Assembly: GCF_001717955.1 (NCBI RefSeq)
Contig: NZ_CP014168.1
Coordinates: 186,001-250,000, forward strand
Length of the DNA: 64,000 bases
From: Sphingomonas panacis
GTDB lineage: Bacteria; Pseudomonadota; Alphaproteobacteria; Sphingomonadales; Sphingomonadaceae
Direction of reading: 5' to 3'
A model generated the notes under the pieces. The model worked only from the letters and a program-made list of their open reading frames with translations, did no database searches and was not told where the DNA came from. A program made the translations under genes and the position numbers. Below are positions 49,066 to 57,472 of the stretch, piece by piece. How positions within the stretch are numbered: the stretch's first letter is position 1; every line of letters starts with the position of its first letter.

Positions 49066-51228
49066 TCATGCCTCCCAGGCGGGGATGAAGAGGTTTGCGG
49101 CAGTCGATGCGCCGACCGAGCCGACCTGCCGGATCGAAACGGTCACGCCCGCGCCGCGCTCGGCGGCGCCGAGGTTGAGCATGGGCTCGCTGGTCTCGGC
49201 TGCCGGCGCGGTTCCGATCGTCACGCGGTAGAGTTCCCGCTCCTCGACGAGCGGCGAATCGACGCCGTCGATCCAGCGCCACCCGGCGCGGCTGCGGCGC
49301 GTCCAGCGGATCTCGGCGCCGCCGTCACCAAGCTCGCGCCAGCGCAGACCCACCGGCGCGAGCGGCAAGACCGAGCCGCCCGCGATCGTCGTCTGTGCCG
49401 CGGCTGGCCCCGCGACATCGCCGATGCCCGAGGCGAGCACGCGAACCTCGCCGCCGAGCGTCGCAAGCGGTACGTCGAGCGCCATCACGGCGTCGCGTTC
49501 GATCAGTACGACACGATCGCCCACCGCCTGAGTCCCGATCGCCGCCTCGGTGCCGCGTCGGCCACGATACAGGGTGGAGAGCCGCCAGCGAGTCGCGCCG
49601 ATCTGCTCGGCCACGCCGAACTGGAGCAACTCGTCACCGCACAAAGCGAGGTTCGCGCCCGCATCGAGCGCCGCAGCGTCCGCGCCCGACAGTGCCATGT
49701 TCGCATGGGCAAGCTCGACCTCGAACCGCGAGCGGCGATCGATCACCGTCGCCGGTACGGCGAGCGGCACCGACGCGAGCACGCCGAGCGTCGCGGGCGC
49801 AGCCGTCGCGCCCGCCGTGGACCAGCGCGCGCCGCCGTCGAGGCTGTACAGCAACGCGGCGCGCCGCCAGCCGGGCGCGGTGCCCGCCGCCGCGATCGTC
49901 ACGCGCGGCGCGCTCAGCACGCTGTCGTCAAGCGGGGGGATTTCGAAGACGTGGACGATCGTCGTGCCGGCGACCGCGTCGGGCGAGGACAGCACCCTGC
50001 CCCCGCTCGCTCGCACGGGCAGCGCGGCGGCGGCGAGCCGCACGCACTCGAGCGACAGCACCATGTGTTCGAGCGACCAGCCGGTCACCCGCCACGCGCC
50101 CGCCGCGCCATCAATCGCGACGCACGCTCCGGGTGCGATGCCGATCGCGTCCCAGCCGAGCGCGACCGTCCGCCGCACCCGCCCCGCCTCGGCACGCGCG
50201 AGCGTCGCCTCCGCCATCGTCTTGGCGCTGGCCGCGTCGAGCGCGGCGGGCATGTCGATCTGCTGGTCGCTATAGCCCGCGCCCGGCCGCCGCGCGCGCT
50301 GAACGCCGGTTTGATAATCGCGCGCCGGATCATAATGTTTGAGCGTCACCGTGCGCGGCACCGTCTCGATCGCGGCGGTCGATCCGACCGCGCGCGCGCC
50401 GCCGCCCGCGCCCGTCGCGACGCCGGCATCGGCGATGGTGCGCTCCGGATCGATCGAAACGCGCAGCGACAGCCCCGCCCCCTCCGGCGCGAATCGACCG
50501 CCAATCGCCGTGCCGAGCGTCTCGATCACCGCGCGCAGATTGCCATACGCGGCGAAGCCCGGCAGCGGCAGCGTCGCCGCCGCGCCGTCGATCAGCCCAC
50601 CGGAGAGGTCCGCCGCGATTGCGCCTGCGGCGACCGGCGCGGGATCGGCGATGACCTCGAAGGTCAGCGACGGGATGCGGTTGCCGTAGTCGGCAAGCTG
50701 AAGGCTCTCGAACACCGCATAGGCGATGCCGCGATGCGCCGGCACCAGCCCCGCGCCTTCCGCAGACGCGATCAGCGGATCGGCGTCCTGATCCTCGCCG
50801 CCGAGATGCAGGCGGAAGCCGGTCGAGACCTTGAAGTCACCCGCGCCCCCGCGCAGCAGATTGCCGTCCGCCCAGATCCGCCCGACGCTTCGGATCGGCC
50901 GCCCCGACAGCGCCACCGCGAACGACGCCGAATAGCTGTAATTGGTCACGCTCGGCTGGCCCTTGCCGCTGCTCGCGGTGCTGCGGCTTTCGATCAGGTC
51001 GGTTGACCAGATCACGCAGCCGGCGATCCGCATCGTGCCGAACACGCGCTGGATCGGCATGCCATAAGAGGAGGTCTGCACCGCCAGTTCGGTCAGCCGT
51101 GGCCCCTCGCGCCCCTTGGGCTTGAAGAGCACGTCGCGGTCGATCGTCTGGCCGAGCAGCGCGCCGATCGCGCCGCCGATGGGGCCGCCGATCACGCTGC
51201 CGATCGTCGTCAGCACCAAGGTCGCCAT
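49066..51228 (-). CDS. GTA gp15-like tail hub protein, short form
   Basis: This 720-residue protein has the characteristic Gly/Ile-rich start (IGGPIGGAIGALLGQTIDRD), then a hub-like region (VQTSSYGMPIQRVFGTMRIA, SGRPIRSVGRIWADG, LADYGNRIPSLTFEVI) and C-terminal beta domains. RcGTA gp15 is about 1300 residues with a TIM-barrel-like domain, which I do not see here, so this is a reduced form. The start overlaps the end of the NlpC/P60 region closely (ATG 51228, upstream stop 51230). It would form the tail tip that meets the recipient cell. Confidence 0.88.
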   Translation of the reverse strand: MATLVLTTIGSVIGGPIGGAIGALLGQTIDRDVLFKPKGREGPRLTELAVQTSSYGMPIQRVFGTMRIAGCVIWSTDLIESRSTASSGKGQPSVTNYSYSASFAVALSGRPIRSVGRIWADGNLLRGGAGDFKVSTGFRLHLGGEDQDADPLIASAEGAGLVPAHRGIAYAVFESLQLADYGNRIPSLTFEVIADPAPVAAGAIAADLSGGLIDGAAATLPLPGFAAYGNLRAVIETLGTAIGGRFAPEGAGLSLRVSIDPERTIADAGVATGAGGGARAVGSTAAIETVPRTVTLKHYDPARDYQTGVQRARRPGAGYSDQQIDMPAALDAASAKTMAEATLARAEAGRVRRTVALGWDAIGIAPGACVAIDGAAGAWRVTGWSLEHMVLSLECVRLAAAALPVRASGGRVLSSPDAVAGTTIVHVFEIPPLDDSVLSAPRVTIAAAGTAPGWRRAALLYSLDGGARWSTAGATAAPATLGVLASVPLAVPATVIDRRSRFEVELAHANMALSGADAAALDAGANLALCGDELLQFGVAEQIGATRWRLSTLYRGRRGTEAAIGTQAVGDRVVLIERDAVMALDVPLATLGGEVRVLASGIGDVAGPAAAQTTIAGGSVLPLAPVGLRWRELGDGGAEIRWTRRSRAGWRWIDGVDSPLVEERELYRVTIGTAPAAETSEPMLNLGAAERGAGVTVSIRQVGSVGASTAANLFIPAWEA

Positions 51229-51229
51229 A

Positions 51230-51622
51230 TCAGTCTCCTGTCAAACGCCACGCCGCGACCAGCGGCCACGGCGGCACGCCCGGTCGCTCGACCACGCGCC
51301 TGAGCATCGCGTCGGCATGGACGACCCCGCCCGGCACCCGCACGGCGAGGTGGAATTGCGCTGGCCCGGCCGCGAACAGCAGCAAGTCGCCGTCCATCGG
51401 CGCCGAGGTGCGGGCGAGCCCGGTCGCGTCGATCGCGGCGGACGGATCACCGCTTCGGATCGCATAATCCGCCGGAATCACCGTCGAGACTCCGGCGGCG
51501 CGCGCCGCCAGCGCCGCCAGCCCGACGCAATCGAGCCCGAACGCGGGATCGCGCCCGTGCAGGCGGAACCGCGCACCCACCGCGCCCCGCGCCGCCGCTA
51601 CGGCGCACTCGCCCGGCGTCAT
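51230..51622 (-). CDS. NlpC/P60-type peptidase, GTA gp14-like
   Basis: This 130-residue protein contains DPAFGLDCVGLAALAARAAG (Cys nucleophile in the DCVGL motif), DGDLLLFAAGPAQFHLAVRV with the catalytic His, and VVHADAMLRRVVERP. It is the small cell-wall peptidase of siphovirus-like tails, used to breach the recipient envelope, and corresponds to RcGTA gp14. Its start overlaps the DUF2163 stop in ATGA. The larger open frame to its left is a shadow of the DUF2163 gene. Confidence 0.9.
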   Translation of the reverse strand: MTPGECAVAAARGAVGARFRLHGRDPAFGLDCVGLAALAARAAGVSTVIPADYAIRSGDPSAAIDATGLARTSAPMDGDLLLFAAGPAQFHLAVRVPGGVVHADAMLRRVVERPGVPPWPLVAAWRLTGD

Positions 51623-52428
51623 GCGCCGGGATACCGGGTGAGCAAGTCGATGCCGGGGAGGTACGGCTCGCCGCGAAAGTTCAGGGCGTTGCCGAACCGC
51701 GCCGCACAGGTCGCGACGCTCTTGTCGCAACCCTCGACCAGTTCGATCAGATCGCCCGGCGTGGGCGTAAAGACGGGCTCGGCGCGCAGCATCACCACCG
51801 CGCCGTCCGATGCCGCGACCGCGCTCTCCAGCCCGCTGTTCGCCCCCCCGAACCAGCGGAGCAGCCCGCCACCATAAGCGTTGGCGTTTGGCTCGACCGC
51901 GTCCACCGTCACCGCCTGCCCGGCGACCGACACCATGCGCGCGAAGCGCCGCCGCCCCGCCATCGCGACGCGGCACCTCTTGTCGCCCAGCTCGGCGCGG
52001 CACTCCGCCGAGGTTTCCTCCGCCGCTGGCCGGTCGAGCGCCGCGCTCGCGCCGCGCAGCTCGGCGGTGAAGGCGCCGTCCCTGGTCTCGACCGATCCGA
52101 TCGTGCCTTCGCCGAGATCGACTCGCGCGTCGCCGCCGGCCCAGTCGACCGCGAACAGCCGCACGCGCGCGCCGTCCCACCGCCCCGCGCCGAGATCGCG
52201 CGCGCTGATCGCCGTGCCGGTCAGCGCACCCGACACGTCCATCGTATCGACGTCGAGGCCGTCGCTGCGCTTGATCGCCGAGGGTGTCATGCCCGGCGCG
52301 GCGCGGTGGATCAGGCCGTCGATCACCAGATCGCGGTCGTGCGAGGTCAGCCCGATCGCGATGCCGTCGCGCCGCTCCAGCCGCCAGCACAGAGCGACCG
52401 TCGACAGTGGTCCATCGAGGAAGCTCAT
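51619..52428 (-). CDS. DUF2163 tail protein, GTA gp13-like
   Basis: This 269-residue protein has the DUF2163/DUF2163_C pattern: ALCWRLERRDGIAIGLTSHD, RDLVIDGLIHRAAPGMTPSA, CRAELGDKRCRVAMAGRR and EGCDKSVATCAARFGNALNF followed by the RGEPYLPG end. It corresponds to RcGTA gp13, part of the tail hub. The paired cysteines in the C-terminal part (KSVATC, CRAEL, KRC) probably bind a metal as in that protein. It overlaps the preceding gene by four bases. Confidence 0.9.
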   Translation of the reverse strand: MSFLDGPLSTVALCWRLERRDGIAIGLTSHDRDLVIDGLIHRAAPGMTPSAIKRSDGLDVDTMDVSGALTGTAISARDLGAGRWDGARVRLFAVDWAGGDARVDLGEGTIGSVETRDGAFTAELRGASAALDRPAAEETSAECRAELGDKRCRVAMAGRRRFARMVSVAGQAVTVDAVEPNANAYGGGLLRWFGGANSGLESAVAASDGAVVMLRAEPVFTPTPGDLIELVEGCDKSVATCAARFGNALNFRGEPYLPGIDLLTRYPGA

Positions 52429-54719
52429 GCCACATCCTCGCGCACTTCGAGCAGCGGCACCGACGCCGCCGATCCCGCCAGAAAGGTCGCGCGCGCCACG
52501 CTGAGGCTGTCCTCGGCGAAGCGGACCGGCACGTCGAAGCGAAACCCAGCCGTCACCACCGCACCCGCCGCCGGCGCGGTATCGAAGTCTATCATCCCGC
52601 CCGCCGCCAGCGAGAATGCGGCGCTCGCCACGCCGTCGACCGCGACCATCACGCTACCACCGACCGGCCGCGTGATCCGCCGCACCACCGCGCCATAGTG
52701 TTTGACCAGCGCGAAACGGGTGGCGATGCCGTCGCCGATACCGATCTGCTGATCGAGCACTGTCGGCACCACGCCGCCCGATGACGCATCGAACGGATCG
52801 CGCAACCGGAACGCGCGAGCCGGCCCCATCCGCGCGCGGAAGAACGCGAGCAGAGTCGCGATATCGGCTTCGGAGCGCACCCCCGGCCCGACATCGTAGC
52901 GCGTTCGCGCCTCCGCCCAACTCGCGTTGCGCGCCTCGTGCCCGCCCGCGCTCGTCACGATCGCGGTGGAATATTCGGGTGCCACCTCCGCCTCGCGGCC
53001 GAGCGCGAGCGGGAACAGCACATCGTCGAACGCCTGCATCTCGTCCGCCTCCTCTTCGAAATGCACGAAACCATCGCGGATCACCTGCGGCAGCGCCCAG
53101 ACGAACCCGCGCCGCACGCCGCGCGCCCGCGCGCGCTGCGCCGCCGCCTCGATCTCGCGCCAGCCGGCGGCGTCTTCGCGCCGCAGCACGAAGCCGGCGA
53201 GATAATCGGTCTCACCGGTCGCATAGCCGAGCCGCCCTTGCGCTTCGGCGAGGGCGTGCTCGCTCAAGGTGCTGTTGCCCGCGGTGACGTAGTCATAATC
53301 CTCAAGCTGAAGCACATCGAACGCGGGCCGCGCCCAGCCGAGCGGCAGATTGGCACGCCGCAGTTCGGGGGCATCCGCCGCCAGCACGGTCGGCAGATAC
53401 GCGAGCAGATGCGCCTCGCACGCCGGCGCGACCGCCTTCACCGCCGCGACCAGCGCCGCCGTCGAGGCCGCCAGCACCGCGCCCGCCGCATCGAGCAGCG
53501 CCGTCGCCCCCGCCGACAGCGGCCCGCGCACGCTGGCGATCTCGATCGGATCGCCCAGCACCGCCCGCGCGGCCGCGTCGTACAGGCATGGCCGGCCATC
53601 GGGCATCACCCACCACCACGGCTCGCCGACCTGGAACTTCGGCGCCAGCCCCGCCGCCACCGCGATGCCGATCACCTCGGCGGCGACCGCGTGCAGATAG
53701 GCCATCGCGCCGCCATGCGCCGGCGATAGCAAGGTAGAGGGCGGCACCCAGCCGGTCAGCGCGGGCGACCCATCCCATGCGCCCTGCTTCCAGTCCGCCG
53801 GGCAATGCGCGTCGAACAGTTCGTAGCTGAGCGACCAGATCACATCATAGCCGAGCACCGCCGCGCGCTCGGCGAAGTCGCGCTGCCACGCCCGCGCCGC
53901 GACATTGAGCGCGCCCCCCGCCAGCGTCACGAGGCGCTCGGCGACGGTGAGCCGGAAATAATGGCTCATCCCGACATAGTGGACGATCGCGCCGCGATAG
54001 CCGAGGTGAAGCGCATTACGCAGGAGCCGCGCCGGCGTCAGATTGTAGCTGTCGTCATAGCCGCTGGCGATCTCGAGCGCGTGCGCGGGCACCACCGCGT
54101 CGCCGATCGCCAGCACCGCGCCCGGCCCCGAACAGGCGATGCCGCTCAGCTCGACCCAACCCTCGGCGGGCTCGGCGAGTGGCGCGTCGCTCGTGTCATA
54201 ATCCGGCGGGACCAGCGACACGAACATCCGGTCGATATCCCCCGCCCACACCGGCACCGCTTCGTCCGGCAGCAGGAACCCGCCCGCGACGCTCGCGAAG
54301 TCGATCGCGACCTGTGCGTCCTCGGGCGTGCCGGTCGCATAGTTCCACAGCCGCACGTACCAGGTTCGCGCCGCCCCGCCCGCGTCGCGCCCCTCGATCG
54401 TCAGCACCGGCCCGTCGATCGCATCGAGCGGCCGCACCCCCGCCGATCGCCAGCGGAACGCGAGCCGGCAGCCGCGAAAGTCGCGCGCCGTTTCATAGGC
54501 GAGCAACGGATGATCGAAGCGATCCTCCGCCGCCCAGATCAGCCCGGCGAGATCGTTCCTGCGGTAGAACACCGCATCCACGCGCAGCGCATCGGGCGCG
54601 ATCGTGGTGACGGCGGCCATCATCGGCCGCGGGAAATCCACCGTCCAGAAACGCGGATCGAACCGCGAGATCACACCCTCGGCCTGATGAGTCCGCGCCG
54701 CCGCCAACCAATATGCCAT
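52425..54719 (-). CDS. DUF2460 (GTA gp12-like) distal tail protein with large N-terminal extension
   Basis: The last 200 or so residues match DUF2460/gp12: SEADIATLLAFFRARMGPAR, FRLRDPFDASSG, VLDQQIGIGDGIATRFALVK and FRFDVPVRFAEDSLSV. A DUF2460 protein is normally about 210 residues, but this one has 764. The N-terminal 550 residues (FYRRNDLAGLIWAAEDRFDH, RGAIVHYVGMSHYFRL, KFQVGEPWWWVMPDGRPCLY) look enzyme-like, perhaps a TIM barrel or tail sheath-like fold. The fusion is in one clean frame with no sign of error. It may stand in for the TIM-barrel domain that gp15 lacks. Confidence 0.82.
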   Translation of the reverse strand: MAYWLAAARTHQAEGVISRFDPRFWTVDFPRPMMAAVTTIAPDALRVDAVFYRRNDLAGLIWAAEDRFDHPLLAYETARDFRGCRLAFRWRSAGVRPLDAIDGPVLTIEGRDAGGAARTWYVRLWNYATGTPEDAQVAIDFASVAGGFLLPDEAVPVWAGDIDRMFVSLVPPDYDTSDAPLAEPAEGWVELSGIACSGPGAVLAIGDAVVPAHALEIASGYDDSYNLTPARLLRNALHLGYRGAIVHYVGMSHYFRLTVAERLVTLAGGALNVAARAWQRDFAERAAVLGYDVIWSLSYELFDAHCPADWKQGAWDGSPALTGWVPPSTLLSPAHGGAMAYLHAVAAEVIGIAVAAGLAPKFQVGEPWWWVMPDGRPCLYDAAARAVLGDPIEIASVRGPLSAGATALLDAAGAVLAASTAALVAAVKAVAPACEAHLLAYLPTVLAADAPELRRANLPLGWARPAFDVLQLEDYDYVTAGNSTLSEHALAEAQGRLGYATGETDYLAGFVLRREDAAGWREIEAAAQRARARGVRRGFVWALPQVIRDGFVHFEEEADEMQAFDDVLFPLALGREAEVAPEYSTAIVTSAGGHEARNASWAEARTRYDVGPGVRSEADIATLLAFFRARMGPARAFRLRDPFDASSGGVVPTVLDQQIGIGDGIATRFALVKHYGAVVRRITRPVGGSVMVAVDGVASAAFSLAAGGMIDFDTAPAAGAVVTAGFRFDVPVRFAEDSLSVARATFLAGSAASVPLLEVREDVA

Positions 54720-54726
54720 AGCTCTT

Positions 54727-55296
54727 TCACTCCACCGCCAGCGCCGCCTTCACCGCGCGCGCGACCTGCCGGCCCGACGCGCTCAGCGCCGCACCGCTTT
54801 CGCCACGCGCGGCGTTGATCGTGATCACGACCCGCACGTCGCGCCCGCCACCCCCGCCGGCGGCGACGATGCTCCCGCTCGATGTCGGCACGAACAGCTC
54901 CGGCCCGCGCTCGCCGACCACATAGGCGCGCGCCGGCGACACTGGCCCGCCGGTCGCCCGCCCCGGCGATCCGCCCAGCAACCCGGCCAGCGTCGTCAGC
55001 AGACCGCCGCCGCCCGAACTCGCGCCGCCGCTGCCGAGGATCGAATCGATCCCGCTGCGGATCGCCGCGCTCGCGATGTCGGCGAGCACCGACAGCGCGA
55101 CCTTGCGCAGATCCTCGAACCCCAGCGACCCGGTTCGCGCCGCCTTGACCAGCACATTCTCGATCTCGCGCCCGGCGCGATCCGCCCCCGTGACCAGCGG
55201 GCCGTCGAGACTGGCGCGCATCGTATCCACGTCGCGCGCGAAGCCGGCGGTGTCGGCGCGCACGCTCACCACCAGCCGGTCGATTTCCTCATCCAT
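54727..55296 (-). CDS. short tail tape measure protein, GTA gp11-like
   Basis: This 189-residue protein begins MDEEIDRLVVSVRADTAGFA, then helical FEDLRKVALSVLADIASAAI. A Gly-rich segment GGSPGRATGGPVSPARAYVV and the phage-type GERGPELFVPTSSGSIV end motif follow. This is the tape measure signature in RcGTA-like clusters, where the short length sets a tail of about 50 nm. It overlaps the chaperone gene by eight bases. The sequence is too short for a typical siphophage tail, supporting a GTA. Confidence 0.88.
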   Translation of the reverse strand: MDEEIDRLVVSVRADTAGFARDVDTMRASLDGPLVTGADRAGREIENVLVKAARTGSLGFEDLRKVALSVLADIASAAIRSGIDSILGSGGASSGGGGLLTTLAGLLGGSPGRATGGPVSPARAYVVGERGPELFVPTSSGSIVAAGGGGGRDVRVVITINAARGESGAALSASGRQVARAVKAALAVE

Positions 55297-55489
55297 CGGG
55301 AAACGCCTCCATCAATGTCGCGATCGTCTCGGGGGTCGGCGGCGTCGCGCCGGCCTCGCCGCCGATCGCCGCCACCAGCGCCGCCAGTTCGGCGGGTGTC
55401 GCAGCCCAGAAGTGCGCAGGGCGCCAGCCGAACGCGACGCCGGCCAGCCCCGCCAGCCGCACCGCCGCATCGGCGAAGCGCGCACTCAT
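55289..55489 (-). CDS. tail assembly chaperone, GTA gp10.1-like
   Basis: This 66-residue protein (SARFADAAVRLAGLAGVAFG, then WRPAHFWAATPAELAALVAA) fits the small TIGR02216/DUF2376 tail protein found between the gp10-like gene and the tape measure in alphaproteobacterial clusters. It overlaps its upstream neighbour in ATGA and its downstream one by eight bases. The longer frame in which it sits is a shadow of gp9/gp10. Confidence 0.8.
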   Translation of the reverse strand: MSARFADAAVRLAGLAGVAFGWRPAHFWAATPAELAALVAAIGGEAGATPPTPETIATLMEAFPDG

Positions 55490-55800
55490 CGCCCGCCAAG
55501 GATCTGCGCGAGCAGCACGCGCAACACCGGTGTCGCCTGCGCCAGACCCGCCGCCGCGACCGCCTCGCCGAACAGCTCGCGCGTCAGCGCGGCCGGGGCT
55601 TCGTGCAAACAGTGCCAGAACAGCGCGACCAGCTCGCGCAGGGAGAGTTGCCCCGCCGCCGCGCGCTCGACCAATGCGAACAGCGGCCCCAACTCCTCCT
55701 CCGCCGCGACCAGCGCCGCGAAGCTCGGCCGCAGCACGATCTGTTCGCCCGCCACGCGGATCGCCGCCTCGCCGCGCGCGGGGTTCGCCACCGCGCTCAT
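55486..55800 (-). CDS. GTA-gp10 family tail chaperone
   Basis: This 104-residue protein (AAIRVAGEQIVLRPSFAALV, AAEEELGPLFALVERAAAGQ, LRELVALFWHCLHEAPAA) matches the GTA-gp10 family (DUF3356), the first tail chaperone in RcGTA-like clusters. It is helical and acidic. It overlaps the tail tube gene by four bases, so translation is coupled. In siphoviruses the two chaperone frames are linked by ribosomal frameshifting, whereas here they are separate overlapping genes. Confidence 0.87.
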   Translation of the reverse strand: MSAVANPARGEAAIRVAGEQIVLRPSFAALVAAEEELGPLFALVERAAAGQLSLRELVALFWHCLHEAPAALTRELFGEAVAAAGLAQATPVLRVLLAQILGGR

Positions 55801-56204
55801 GCCGCCACCACCGCGCCCGAGCTTTCCAGCGCGATCGTGTAGCTGCGCTCGCCATTGTAATCCCCGGCATAGTCGAGCCGCGTCACAAGGAAGCGTCCGC
55901 TCAGCGTCTCGCCACTCTCGAAGCTCAGCCGATAGTCATCGATCACGCCGGCGAGCGCATTGCCCTTGAGCCGCACCTCCGCCGCCGATCCGGTGAACAC
56001 CCCCGCCCCCGAGACGCTGACCGAGCGCACCCCAGCGCCCGACAGCAATTCGCGCCACCCGCCCGAATCCTTCGAGGTGATCGCCACCATCTCGCCGTTG
56101 ATCGAAAGCTGCGTCGTGCGCAGCCCCGCCACCGTCGCATAAGCAACCGGCGATCCGCCGTTGCCGATTTTCAGCAGGAATGCCCTGCCACTCTCCGCGC
56201 CCAT
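55797..56204 (-). CDS. major tail tube protein, GTA gp9-like
   Basis: This 135-residue protein begins GAESGRAFLLKIGNGGSPVA and continues YATVAGLRTTQLSINGEMVA, ITSKDSGGWRELLSGAGVRS and VSVSGAGVFTGSAAEVRLKG. This is the TP901-1 type major tail protein fold of phage and GTA tails. It polymerises into the tail tube. A 30-base gap separates it from the DUF3168 gene upstream. The predominance of beta strands with Gly turns fits the family. Confidence 0.92.
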   Translation of the reverse strand: MGAESGRAFLLKIGNGGSPVAYATVAGLRTTQLSINGEMVAITSKDSGGWRELLSGAGVRSVSVSGAGVFTGSAAEVRLKGNALAGVIDDYRLSFESGETLSGRFLVTRLDYAGDYNGERSYTIALESSGAVVAA

Positions 56205-56234
56205 ATCATGCTCCTGTCTGTTGAAATCGCCGCC

Positions 56235-56618
56235 TCACGCGGCGAGCATCCGCACCCGATATTCGATCACCGCGCTCCACCGCCCCGGCGCCGGCCGCAG
56301 CAGCCGCGTCCGCACGAACACGAGGCTCGCGATCCGCCACCCGTCGAGATCGCGCGGCAGCGCCTCGATCGCCGCACTCGCCGCGCCGGCAAGCGCCTGT
56401 ACCCGCGCCGGCGTCTCGGCCGCGTCGCGGATCGTCACCGCCAGCCGCAGCTCGCGCCCGTCGCGATCCTTGACGCTCCAGTCGCCGCTCAGCGTCTCGC
56501 CGATCTCGGCGAAAGGCGGGGTCGCCTTGACCGGCGGCCCCTCGAACACGCCGTTCAGCCCGGGGATTGCTTTGAGCACCGCGAGCAACGCCGCCTGCAC
56601 CACGCCGTCCGCGCTCAT
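56235..56618 (-). CDS. DUF3168 tail terminator, GTA gp8-like
   Basis: This 127-residue protein (VVQAALLAVLKAIPGLNGVF, KATPPFAEIGETLSGDWSVK, DRDGRELRLAVTIRDAAETP, RLLRPAPGRWSAVIEYRVRM) is a DUF3168 protein, the tail terminator or completion factor of RcGTA-like particles. It overlaps the small upstream gene by four bases. The length and conserved GRELRL-type strands are typical. Confidence 0.9.
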   Translation of the reverse strand: MSADGVVQAALLAVLKAIPGLNGVFEGPPVKATPPFAEIGETLSGDWSVKDRDGRELRLAVTIRDAAETPARVQALAGAASAAIEALPRDLDGWRIASLVFVRTRLLRPAPGRWSAVIEYRVRMLAA

Positions 56619-56812
56619 CGCAGCAGACTCCCGATCCAGCGCAGCCGCGCATCCTCGCGCGAGACCCGCCCGACCAGCACGATCGCGTCGTCCTCGCCGC
56701 TGACGGTCAGTTCGGGAAACGCCGCCTGCAACCGCGCCGCGCCTTCGGTGATCGCGCGCGCCTGCGCTGCGGCGCCGATCGTGCGGCCTCGCCCTGCCAG
56801 CCCGCTCAACAT
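56615..56812 (-). CDS. small protein in the gp7 position
   Basis: This 65-residue protein (AAAQARAITEGAARLQAAFP, ELTVSGEDDAIVLVGRVSRE, DARLRWIGSLLR) occupies the place where RcGTA has gp7, a head-closure protein of about 110 residues, but shows no clear similarity to it. It overlaps the gene on each side (ATGA-type spacing), so it is probably translated. It could be a reduced head-closure protein, an unrelated replacement, or an assembly factor. Confidence 0.6.
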   Translation of the reverse strand: MLSGLAGRGRTIGAAAQARAITEGAARLQAAFPELTVSGEDDAIVLVGRVSREDARLRWIGSLLR

Positions 56813-57369
56813 GCGCGTGTCCGCCGCGTCAGCGCGATGCGGCGGAACGGCCGCCACAGCGCCGTCACCGCCACCGGCGGCGCCGCCGCCGCATCGCGCA
56901 CGGTGAACAGATGCGCCGCGAGCAGCACGACACCCTGCCGGATCGGCGCGGGCAGCGCCTCCCAGCCGGTCGCCAGCCCGGCGGTGAAGGTCACGCCCAC
57001 CCGCATCGCGCCGCCCGAATCGATCACCCGCACCCAGCCGTCGCCGGCGGGATCGATGTCGATCACATAGGCCTCGCTCGCCAGCGCCGTGCCGCCGATC
57101 GCCTCGACCGCACCGATCGCCCGAACCGGCGTTGCCGCCAGTTGCTGCCACGCGCGGCTCGCCGGCAGCACGTCGCGCAAGCTCCGCGCGATCAGCACCT
57201 GCCCGATAAACGCTTCGCCCAGCCCCAGCGCGGTCTCGGCCAGTGCCACCACCAGCGCATCCTCGTCATCGTTGACCAGCCGCAGCATCGCCTTCACCTC
57301 GGCCAGCGCCGCCGCGCGATCCTCCCCGCCGAGCACCACCGCGCCCGGCCCCTCGCTCCCGATCGTCAT
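56806..57369 (-). CDS. head-tail connector, GTA gp6-like
   Basis: This 187-residue protein (AAALAEVKAMLRLVNDDEDA, LGEAFIGQVLIARSLRDVLP, EALPAPIRQGVVLLAAHLFT) has the adaptor pattern of phage gp6/phiE125 gp8-like connectors, the N-terminal VKAMLRL helix and C-terminal helix. It links the portal ring to the tail. ATG 57369 is preferred because a GGTGGAG site lies six bases upstream, whereas the earlier ATG abuts that site. It lies 103 bases after the capsid gene, past a hairpin. Confidence 0.88.
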   Translation of the reverse strand: MTIGSEGPGAVVLGGEDRAAALAEVKAMLRLVNDDEDALVVALAETALGLGEAFIGQVLIARSLRDVLPASRAWQQLAATPVRAIGAVEAIGGTALASEAYVIDIDPAGDGWVRVIDSGGAMRVGVTFTAGLATGWEALPAPIRQGVVLLAAHLFTVRDAAAAPPVAVTALWRPFRRIALTRRTRAC

Positions 57370-57445
57370 GAACATCTCCACCTTAAAGCGGGCGCAGCCG
57401 TCGGACGGCACCGCGATGCGGTGCCGCCGCCCGGCCGCGCCGAGT

Positions 57446-57471
57446 CCGGGATTTGCTTGCGCAAACCCCGG
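57446..57471 (-). terminator. hairpin after the major capsid gene
   Basis: CCGGGATTTGC (57446-57456) and GCAAACCCCGG (57461-57471) form an 11-bp stem with one mismatch and a TTGC loop, one base after the capsid stop codon. In phages such stems after capsid genes cause partial termination or protect the abundant capsid mRNA. Confidence 0.6.
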
Positions 57472-57472
57472 C

